The notes under the pieces: generated by a model
What the model was told of the DNA's origin: nothing
What the model saw: the letters and a program-made list of their open reading frames with translations, nothing else
Databases searched by the model: none
Part shown: positions 1 through 5,035 of the stretch, piece by piece
How the letters are laid out: every line of letters starts with the position of its first letter
How positions within the stretch are numbered: position 1 is the first letter of the stretch
Source: JADFNO01 sp965369945
GTDB taxonomy: Bacteria > Planctomycetota > Phycisphaerae > Phycisphaerales > SM1A02
Reading direction: 5' to 3'
Length of the DNA stretch: 7,295 bases
NCBI GenBank assembly: GCA_965369945.1
Contig: CBDUST010000243.1
Location: 1 to 7,295, forward strand
Program-made: the position numbers and the translations under genes

Positions 1-52
1 AGTTTGGTGTCAGTTTTGTCATAGGACAGAGGGTGCCAGAGTGCCCTAAGCC

Positions 53-82
53 TTTATATATCAAAGATTTAGACCATGTCAT
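53..82 (-). promoter_or_regulatory. Possible sigma-70-like promoter facing the left edge
   Basis: On the minus strand ATGACA (77-82) is followed after 18 bases by TATAAA (53-58). Each matches the -35 and -10 consensus hexamers at five of six positions. The -35 box lies inside one arm of the perfect inverted repeat at 77-100, an arrangement typical of a repressor operator. The gene it would serve must lie beyond the left edge, about 50 bases or more downstream. This is a pattern match by eye only, and two hexamers of this quality can occur by chance in AT-rich DNA. Confidence 0.28.
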
Positions 83-100
83 ACCCAGGGGGGTATGACA
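77..100. repeat. Perfect 10-base inverted repeat with a 4-base spacer
   Basis: TGTCATACCC (77-86) is mirrored exactly by GGGTATGACA (91-100) across AGGG. The same word TGTCATA occurs again at 17-23, and TGTCA at 8-12, both in the direct orientation. Neither strand has a run of T after the hairpin, so it does not look like an intrinsic terminator. It could be an operator, since it overlaps a promoter-like -35 box. It could instead be a REP-like palindrome or the end of a mobile element. The symmetry itself is certain; the role is not. Confidence 0.85.
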
Positions 101-474
101 CGCCAGATTGCCCGTGTCTGTTAGGTTTATGTTTGGCTCGCCAGCCGCGCACCAGCCGGCGAAACCCGCAAATATGGGGGCCCCGTAGGCAGCCTCGGAA
201 CCAACAATCCGGGCCCCGTCGGCGATGTCGAAAGGCCCCAGATTCCAGCGGGATCTGACTGGCTGGGGGGCCGGAACAGAAGTATCGGTGTTGGGGTCGA
301 CAGTCCAGCTTCTGAAAGCAAGCTGCCCAGGATCGCCAGAGCCAGCGCGAGTCTTCCCAATCGGATCGCTCGCAGTGACCTTGAGCAGTTCCGACAGAGC
401 ATCGAGGAGTGGAAGAGGCAAGGACGGGTGGCGGGCGGAGGTGGCAGCCGAGTACTGCGAGCAACCCGGGCCAT

Positions 475-834
475 CTACTCTCTCGGGCGAGGCCAGTTCA
501 GCTTTAGGGCGACGTTATTGCCGCAGGGGAGATCAACCTGTAGCACGACGGCACCGCGCAGTTTGCGTACCGACGTGATCTCGCTCCGATGGTAAGTGCG
601 CCTTCGGCCCGCCAGAGTGACTTGAAGTATGCCCCCATCTGCCAAGCGTCCGAGATTGCGCCGGGCGGTTGACGGCGAACACTCCACCCGCTTCGCGATC
701 GTGCTGACATCCATCGGCTGCTCGTCCAACTCTACAATCATTCGGCACCGCAAGTCACTACCCAACAGTCGAAGGACCGACCGTACATCGTCCAGGTTCG
801 ATCTCTTCGATCGCTTGCTCTCGCCCCTCTTCAT
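475..834 (-). CDS. ArsR-type winged-helix transcriptional regulator
   Basis: A 119-residue cytoplasmic protein with a winged helix-turn-helix covering about residues 14-85. It has a first helix VRSVLRLLGSDLRCRMIVEL, a helix-turn-helix at about 40-66 (VSTIAKRVECSPSTARRNLG) and a wing around LAGRRRTYHRSE. The layout and length fit ArsR/SmtB-type regulators, which bind operator DNA as dimers. The cysteine pair used for metal sensing in classical ArsR/SmtB members is absent: the recognition helix has a single Cys (VECSPS). A metal-sensing role is therefore not indicated. The N-terminus is strongly basic (KRGESKRSKR). I chose the ATG at 834 because GAAGGG lies six bases upstream. An in-frame ATG at 882 would add 16 residues but has no ribosome site. 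It is the last gene of a co-directional group after the membrane protein, separated from it by about 200 bases, so it could have its own promoter. The target is unknown; its own operon is the simplest guess. Confidence 0.78.
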   Translation of the reverse strand: MKRGESKRSKRSNLDDVRSVLRLLGSDLRCRMIVELDEQPMDVSTIAKRVECSPSTARRNLGRLADGGILQVTLAGRRRTYHRSEITSVRKLRGAVVLQVDLPCGNNVALKLNWPRPRE

Positions 835-1036
835 CGCCTTCCCTTCAGTCGGGAACAAGTCCAGATCATCACAATCTGCCATGGAGCGCTATTGCTGTCC
901 CACGAGCGTCCTGGCCCGCAGCCACTTGGAATCACCTTATACGGACTCGTCTCTAACTCCGCCATTTCGCGCCGCGCAATCGGAGACCCAATGTGAATAA
1001 CGAATGTCGGATTCCGTACGTCCCGATCAATCATCG
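835..1036. other. 202-base spacer with a short linking open frame
   Basis: Between the membrane-protein gene and the regulator there is no recognisable gene. A 69-codon minus-strand frame (831-1040) fills the gap exactly. Its GTG overlaps the TGA of the upstream gene (GTGA, 1037-1040) and its TGA overlaps the regulator ATG (ATGA, 831-834). It lacks a clear ribosome site and its product has no recognisable domain, so I do not call it as a gene. A TATAAG hexamer (936-941, minus strand) could be the -10 of a promoter for the regulator, but I see no matching -35 box. Confidence 0.45.
841..846 (-). promoter_or_regulatory. Ribosome binding site deciding the regulator start
   Basis: GAAGGG lies six bases before the ATG at 834 on the minus strand and fits a Shine-Dalgarno sequence. 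The alternative ATG at 882 is preceded by GCAATAGCGCTCC, which has no such match. The preferred ATG also overlaps the TGA of a short upstream frame (ATGA at 831-834). Confidence 0.55.
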
Positions 1037-1591
1037 TCACTCAACATCTATCTCAGTGCGTCGCCTGATCCTTCCAAGCACGGCCAATGTATCGTCCAGC
1101 GACCAGGGACCGGTCCCAATTACACCTACAGTAGTCCCGTCGGCGTATGCCACCGCGATCATCTGCGGTAAAGGATCCTGACTGACTTGGAGATCCCATG
1201 CAAACCCGTTCAACTCAATCTGCTCTTCGATGTCCGGCGATTCGGCTCGTAACGCAGCCAAGTGGATCTTGCTGAGGGGCCCTCTGTCGAGGCCAACATG
1301 CTCAGTGTCGACCGTCAGAACCTGGAACTCCAGCGAGGTCCCATTCCTGGCAACAATGCTGCGCGGTGGATCCACGTTGCCCTGCAAACGAAAACCTGGA
1401 GGTAAGGTGATTGCTGCAATCGGACCAGAAGGATAGCGAATCACACGCCGTCGTTCGGGCAGCACCAGAGTGGCGGACAGCGCAACCATAATCAATAGAA
1501 CGGCAATCGGCACGACTGCTCTGGCGGACACGCGCCATCGCTGACGGGGACGATTCCCGGCAACAGATTGTGTGATTTCCCCTGTGTCCAT
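1037..1591 (-). CDS. Single-pass membrane protein of unknown function
   Basis: A 184-residue protein with a short basic N-terminal segment (about 1-23, rich in Arg), one transmembrane helix at about 24-44 (AVVPIAVLLIMVALSATLVL) and a soluble C-terminal domain of about 140 residues. The positive charges before the helix predict an inside N-terminus and a periplasmic C-terminal domain. That domain has alternating hydrophobic stretches (SLEFQVLTVDTEHVGLD, AVAYADGTTVGVIGTG) suggesting mostly beta structure, and it has no cysteines. I do not recognise a family. The ATG at 1591 is preferred: it sits 10 bases after the propeller gene stop with AGGA eight bases upstream. A longer frame from 1645 would overlap the preceding gene by 44 bases. 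The tight spacing implies co-translation with the exported propeller protein, so the two may act together at the cell envelope. Confidence 0.72.
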   Translation of the reverse strand: MDTGEITQSVAGNRPRQRWRVSARAVVPIAVLLIMVALSATLVLPERRRVIRYPSGPIAAITLPPGFRLQGNVDPPRSIVARNGTSLEFQVLTVDTEHVGLDRGPLSKIHLAALRAESPDIEEQIELNGFAWDLQVSQDPLPQMIAVAYADGTTVGVIGTGPWSLDDTLAVLGRIRRRTEIDVE

Positions 1592-1599
1592 GGTGACGA

Positions 1600-1603
1600 T
1601 CCT
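1600..1603 (-). promoter_or_regulatory. Ribosome binding site overlapping the upstream stop codon
   Basis: AGGA overlaps the TAG stop of the propeller gene (1602-1604) and lies eight bases before the ATG at 1591. This supports that start over the earlier one at 1645 and suggests translational coupling of the two genes. Confidence 0.5.
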
Positions 1604-2861
1604 AGTCTTCAATCGTGATGCGATAGACCGTGCCACTGGCTCCACCCTGAAACTCGTACCCGTCGCCGGAAGTTACGAAGAGTCGATCCTGGTCGTCGAT
1701 CAGAATATTCTCGCTCTTCATTCGGGGATTGCCAGTAGTTGACGCGAGGTCAAGCCAGGGGGCGATCGCTGAAGCCCTTGCGTCGAAGACTCGGTCCGGA
1801 TTCGGCGTGAAGCGAAAGATCCGAGCCGGCTGAGCCGAAACGACGTAAAGTCGACCCTTCTTGTCAAACGCCATGTCCGTTAGCTCAGCTGATCTGCCCG
1901 TTTTGGGATCATACGGATCAAATGTCGCGACCAACTCCCCGATGATCGGGCGGAGGAGCTGGCCCTGATTATCAATCGGCATTCGTACAATCACCGAGGA
2001 TGTGCGATAGCCGACGTAGAGATACCCGTCAGATGCCGCCAGTGCGCTGTGGCCGTGGTAACGCTGCATTCCGAGATCGCGCACAAAGATGTTCTCGTCA
2101 AAGACAATCTCACTGTTCGGTGGTCCTGCGTCGGGATCATCTACAAGTGGGCTCAGGTCGTATTGCGCGAGCACGCTGTTATCTTTGGCGACCGCATAAA
2201 GCGTGTTTGCCACAACAAGACAGTTGTCAGGTCCATTCAACCAGCCATGAGGCGGTGGGGAATACTTCGGATCATGATGTGGGTAGCTTCCACCGGCCTC
2301 GATATCGTGACGTTCGACTTCGTACCATTTGCGGGTACGCAAGTCGTAACGGAGCAGACCATCGGAAAGATTCTTACTAAATGAAGACTGGCCGGGTTGT
2401 TGCGGTTTGTCTATGCCTGAGAAACAACAAACATAGAAACTCTGCGTGGCCTCGTGAAAGCGGAGCGTGCAGTACGGGCGGTCTGTTTCACGGTCAGACT
2501 CGGGGGGCTTGGCTGTACGATCCCAGAGTCGAAATGGAGGCTGACTGGGCACGGTAAACAAGTTGCCGTTTTGCTGCACCGCCACGTCGACTTCGCCGGC
2601 AGTAGCTAGCTCAGATACATCGGGATCGACGATATAGATTGCTCCAGCTTGGTCGTCGACATGCGCACTTACACCACCATTTTGGCGCACTCGGCCGCGA
2701 CAAAGGACGTATAACTGTCCGTCGACAATTACCAGCCCGCGTGGGAATGGTGCAGCCGTTGTGACACGTTCAACCTGGCCAGTTTGAATTCTACCCGTCG
2801 CCACGAGAGCAAGCCAGAGTGTGCTCAGCACAACTGCGAACTTCAGTTTCTTCGCCTCCAC
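1602..2861 (-). CDS. Exported beta-propeller-like (NHL/SMP-30-like) protein
   Basis: A 419-residue protein with a signal peptide (about 1-23: basic MEAKKLK, then a hydrophobic FAVVLSTLWLALVA core) and a mature part made of recurring blade-like units. Examples are GLVIVDGQLYVLCRG (about 42-56), DNCLVVANTLYAVAKDNSV (212-230), SALAASDGYLYVGYRTSSV (272-290), DMAFDKKGRLYVVSAQPAR (329-347) and ENILIDDQDRLFVTSGDG (384-401). These xGxLYV repeats are characteristic of NHL, SMP-30 and related propellers, many of which bind ligands or act as lactonase-like enzymes. The Cys pair VCCFSG (144-149) and the His-rich stretches SYPHHDPKYSPPPHG (192-206) and QRYHGHS (266-272) could shape a metal or ligand site, but I cannot assign a substrate. 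The start is GTG with AAGGA eight bases upstream. It is the first gene of a co-directional group followed by a membrane protein and a regulator. Confidence 0.75.
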   Translation of the reverse strand: MEAKKLKFAVVLSTLWLALVATGRIQTGQVERVTTAAPFPRGLVIVDGQLYVLCRGRVRQNGGVSAHVDDQAGAIYIVDPDVSELATAGEVDVAVQQNGNLFTVPSQPPFRLWDRTAKPPESDRETDRPYCTLRFHEATQSFYVCCFSGIDKPQQPGQSSFSKNLSDGLLRYDLRTRKWYEVERHDIEAGGSYPHHDPKYSPPPHGWLNGPDNCLVVANTLYAVAKDNSVLAQYDLSPLVDDPDAGPPNSEIVFDENIFVRDLGMQRYHGHSALAASDGYLYVGYRTSSVIVRMPIDNQGQLLRPIIGELVATFDPYDPKTGRSAELTDMAFDKKGRLYVVSAQPARIFRFTPNPDRVFDARASAIAPWLDLASTTGNPRMKSENILIDDQDRLFVTSGDGYEFQGGASGTVYRITIED

Positions 2862-3103
2862 AATCTACGTCCTTCCTTCCGCCGGTCTCGAACTGCCGCA
2901 TCGACGCTTTTATTGTCAAGGTATCCCCCAGCAAGATGCTGGTCGCTCACGCACCTAGATGAGTGTATTAATCTGTTTGTGTTCGTCCAGGTGAAAACCG
3001 AAGTTGGCGCGCCAATGATGATGATCGCTCCCGTCAGCGCTGTAGATACCAGGTTCAGACACGATCGCTGCATGATCGTTAGTGGTCATTACATTGGGGG
3101 TGA
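2862..3103. other. Intergenic spacer upstream of the propeller operon
   Basis: These 242 bases hold no convincing gene and probably contain the promoter of the three-gene group. They include a perfect 6-base stem with a 3-base loop at 2928-2942 (CCAGCA/TGCTGG), a 6-base stem with a 7-base loop at 3061-3079 (ACGATC/GATCGT) and the palindrome GGTGATCACC at 3099-3108 covering the stop of the preceding gene. A perfect TTGACA occurs at 2914-2919 on the minus strand, but no -10 box follows at the right distance. None of the stems is followed by a T run. Confidence 0.5.
2870..2874 (-). promoter_or_regulatory. Ribosome binding site supporting a GTG start
   Basis: AAGGA, within the longer purine run GGAAGGAAGGA, lies eight bases before the GTG at 2861. 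This supports GTG initiation of the propeller gene; the encoded N-terminus is then a normal signal peptide. Confidence 0.6.
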
Positions 3104-3940
3104 TCACCTCCGCGACTCACTCGTGCCATTGTCGCTGTGCTTCCATCCACATTCCGGACAACCGTGCTCTCGCTGATGCTCGAGATCGGGCCCACTTCCC
3201 GATCCTCGATCTGAGGCGCCGAGCGGATAGCGACATTTCGGACAACACCCTTGATCAAGACGGCGGCGTTCTTTCCTCTCCCCGACGAGTCGACCTAGCA
3301 GACGGATCACAAGGAGCAAGACGTACAACACCGGATACGTTAGAACCGTATTCAACAACAACCCTAACCATAGTGGGCGCAGCCCAACTACTACATCTGA
3401 GCCTATTTGAATTGCCCAGACCGGCTGCCAGTCATTCAGATCCGTCGTCTTCTTCCCGTTAAAATTGTGTGAGGGAAACGAATGGTCTTTGAAGTCCCTA
3501 ATTATCCTGCCGTAAGGATGATAAAATGTACCGGTATCCGATGGATCAAACAACCCGCCGCAGACGGCTCTGAGAGGCCAACCCGCCCGGTATTGAAGAG
3601 CCCGGCATATGCCGATCCGGCGTCCATCCTCTTCTATCGTTAGATAGAGTGTCAGCGCATGAAGGTCAATACCGTACCCCTCATAGAGGCGGTGTCCGAC
3701 TGTTAGCTGGCTAGAATCGTCAGCCTCAGCGGCAAGGTTCTGTGTCTGCCGAGCGTACCAATCCTGAATGCCATCAAGACCATCGCCTTCAAGTACCGTG
3801 GTCGAATGGAACATTCCGAAGAGTGAGAAGAAGACGGCAACGCCGACCGTGCAAAAGACAGACGCAATCACGACGATCAGATTGAACCGACGGTTGGTCC
3901 TCAAGAAGCTACTGAGCATGTGAAACGATCTAGCAAACAT
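3104..3940 (-). CDS. Two-helix membrane protein with C-terminal zinc ribbon
   Basis: A 278-residue protein from the ATG at 3940. It has a basic N-terminal segment, transmembrane helix 1 at about 21-43 (LIVVIASVFCTVGVAVFFSL), an outer domain at about 44-188, transmembrane helix 2 at about 189-216 (LWLGLLLNTVLTYPVLYVLL) and a basic juxtamembrane segment (ERKERRRLDQ). A cytoplasmic zinc ribbon follows, with CPKC at 233-236 and CPEC at 261-264, then a polar tail. The outer domain carries AGWPLRAVCGG, like the GWPxRA motif I associate with similar planctomycete proteins. That architecture (two helices flanking an outer domain, then a CxxC...CPEC ribbon) recurs in planctomycetes without an assigned function. 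The ribbon may bind nucleic acid or a protein partner. The start is uncertain: TTG at 3964 and ATG at 3919 are in frame and none has a clear ribosome site. The gene follows the RHS gene by about 410 bases on the same strand. Confidence 0.72.
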   Translation of the reverse strand: MFARSFHMLSSFLRTNRRFNLIVVIASVFCTVGVAVFFSLFGMFHSTTVLEGDGLDGIQDWYARQTQNLAAEADDSSQLTVGHRLYEGYGIDLHALTLYLTIEEDGRRIGICRALQYRAGWPLRAVCGGLFDPSDTGTFYHPYGRIIRDFKDHSFPSHNFNGKKTTDLNDWQPVWAIQIGSDVVVGLRPLWLGLLLNTVLTYPVLYVLLLVIRLLGRLVGERKERRRLDQGCCPKCRYPLGASDRGSGSGPDLEHQREHGCPECGWKHSDNGTSESRR

Positions 3941-4013
3941 TGGCCAGAGTACCGGAAGAGGCAAGGGCGTATGGGAAGGACTGCCAGTATGCTAGCGCAG
4001 GTTTGTCATTGTC

Positions 4014-4041
4014 GGATTCTGCACGCACGACTGGATTCTGC
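4014..4041. repeat. 9-base direct repeat with 19-base period
   Basis: GGATTCTGC occurs at 4014-4022 and exactly again at 4033-4041, so the copies start 19 bases apart, close to two helical turns. They lie roughly 50-100 bases upstream of the possible starts of the zinc-ribbon membrane protein. That is a reasonable place for tandem binding sites of a regulator. I found no clear promoter next to them. Confidence 0.55.
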
Positions 4042-4283
4042 CACGTTCAACGGGAAACTCTTTGCCGCCCCTTTCGCAGAACATCCCCTAAATCGAATCC
4101 GCCCCGGGACAAAGACGAATTGGTCGAGGCGTGGGAACCTAAGGGGATTCACTTTCTCTACTCTAGTCGAGTGATCCAAACCCCGATGTGCTGTCGTCCG
4201 GGACTAACAACCCAAGAACGTTGACCCTCGCCTAATCTGCCATCTGTGCTCCTCATTGCGTAGGCATCAAGTTAACTTATTGA

Positions 4284-4337
4284 CCGGCGAGTCGTGTCTC
4301 GGCGGCCGCTCGTCCTCCTGCGGCGATCATCGGCAGG
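4284..4337 (-). terminator. Possible stem-loops downstream of the RHS gene
   Basis: Two imperfect dyads follow the RHS stop (4352-4354) on the minus strand. One spans 4317-4337 (arms CCTGC and GCAGG plus an inner CGAT/ATCG) and one spans 4284-4305 (CCGCCGAG and CTCGCCGG around ACACGA, one mismatch). Neither is followed by a T run: the second leads into TCAATAAGTTAACTTG. An intrinsic terminator is therefore doubtful. They may protect the transcript 3-prime end or assist Rho-dependent ending. Confidence 0.22.
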
Positions 4338-4351
4338 GCGGAGGTGGGTAG

Positions 4352-5035
4352 CTACGGGGCCGGCTTCTTGGGGTGGGCTCCTCGATATTTGCGAATATCC
4401 TCACACTGGTTGTCTTCCAGCTTCGCCGAAGTTCCCCCTTGAGCCATCAGATTGTTCGGAATTATACCCACTTTCCTATCTAATGCATTTCCCTTGATAT
4501 GATCTAGGTCATCCAAGAGAACATGCCCCAACTCGTGAGCTACCAGTCTCGACGATGGCAGTACCTTCGTAAACCCATATTTCCCAGTGCGTCCGTTGTA
4601 GCCGTAGACCGCCCCATCCTCGACGACAGCGGCAGAGAACCCAAACTGATTGTTCGTATAGGCAACTCCCGCGAAACTGCTCTGAAGTCCAGCCACGAAA
4701 AAAAGACGTGGCGTACTCATAGACAATCCGGCTTCACGAAAAAGTGCTTGCTCCTCCTTCGTGAGTTTCAGATTCTTGGGGTAGTCATCTAGCGAATTGG
4801 GAGCTCCGTTTATTCCAAGCGCTTTTGTAGTTGTCGGCTGATCCCAGACCCGTACGTTTGTCACCTTGATCTCTACGCAACATTGCTTGTATATCTGATT
4901 CACCGCTTTGATGATACCATTGACGTTTGCCTCTGTTACAATACTACCGTTGAGCAAATGTACCTTGATTCTTATCTCAAGCCACTGGTTATCTTTGCCG
5001 TCTTTTCCGCAGCAGTTCTCCCTATCATCAGACGC
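4352..5035 (-). other. Metallopeptidase-like C-terminal tip of the RHS protein
   Basis: The 227 residues after the core end at SRGL. The second half has AHELGHVLLDDLDH (919-932), a HExxH zinc site with Glu921 as the likely catalytic base. About 26 residues after the HExxH motif comes NNLMAQGGTSAKLEDNQC (947-964), resembling the Met-turn and its trailing segment in bacterial metzincin-like enzymes. The expected third ligand of HExxHxxGxxH is shifted: Leu occupies that place, and Asp931 or His932 could serve instead. The first half (VNGIIKAVNQIYKQCCVEIK, 791-810) fits the N-terminal helix and strand of such domains. Cysteines come as CC (761-762), CC (805-806) and one at 964. The bases at 4741-5040 are 45% GC against 60% at 5101-5400. 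Confidence 0.7.

Larger units (their letters stand above)
1..474. other. Left-end region without a confident gene
   Basis: I see no reading frame here with a good start, a ribosome site and a recognisable product. On the minus strand an ATG at 472-474 directly abuts the TAG stop of the upstream regulator gene and opens a 115-codon frame ending at 127. It has a hydrophobic run (LALALAILGSLL), but the rest is rich in Pro, Arg, Ser and Leu and poor in acidic residues, as shadow frames in GC-rich DNA are. A second minus-strand frame, open from 514 to the left edge (171 codons), has a more balanced composition but only TTG or CTG starts, for example TTG at 419-421. A plus-strand frame from 125 to about 595 also reads plausibly but lacks an upstream start and runs antisense into the regulator gene. 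Base content falls in the first 120 bases, which hold an inverted repeat and promoter-like words. Confidence 0.5.
3941..4351. other. 411-base spacer between RHS gene and membrane protein
   Basis: No gene is supported here. Plus-strand frames of 84 and 94 codons (3920-4174 and 3940-4224) have no ribosome site or recognisable content and overlap the minus-strand gene start. A 32-codon minus-strand frame from an ATG at 4256 ends at 4158 and is probably chance. The stretch holds the 9-base direct repeat at 4014-4041, a perfect palindrome AAGTTAACTT (4269-4278) and GC-rich stem-loops next to the RHS stop. An immunity gene for the RHS tip would be expected about here, and I do not see one. Confidence 0.5.

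Noticed and set aside
234..272. GC-rich imperfect hairpin (GGCCC...GGGCC around CAGAT/ATCTG) as a terminator of the regulator gene
   Set aside because: It has an uneven 10-base bulge and only three T bases after it on the minus strand, so it could be chance in GC-rich DNA.
69..464. Minus-strand 131-codon frame in the left end
   Set aside because: Its product is rich in Arg, Cys, Trp and His with little order, typical of an off-frame reading of GC-rich DNA. Two other frames over the same bases are equally open.
225..578. Plus-strand 117-codon frame across the left end into the regulator gene
   Set aside because: It runs antisense into the well-supported regulator gene, has no ribosome site, and its C-terminal part is Arg/Cys-rich shadow sequence.
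2000..2384. Two plus-strand frames (126 and 111 codons) inside the propeller gene
   Set aside because: They lie wholly antisense to the propeller gene, whose signal peptide, repeat pattern and ribosome site are convincing.
2914..2919. Perfect TTGACA -35 box for the propeller operon
   Set aside because: No acceptable -10 hexamer occurs 16-18 bases further on the minus strand, so I did not call a promoter.
2843..3073. Minus-strand 76-codon frame with a hydrophobic stretch upstream of the propeller gene
   Set aside because: No ribosome site precedes its ATG, it overlaps the propeller start in another frame, and its C-terminus is an Arg-rich off-frame reading of the propeller ribosome-site region.
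3940..4224. Plus-strand 94-codon frame as a possible immunity gene for the RHS tip
   Set aside because: It is on the opposite strand to the RHS gene, lacks a ribosome site, overlaps the start region of the membrane-protein gene and has no recognisable domain.
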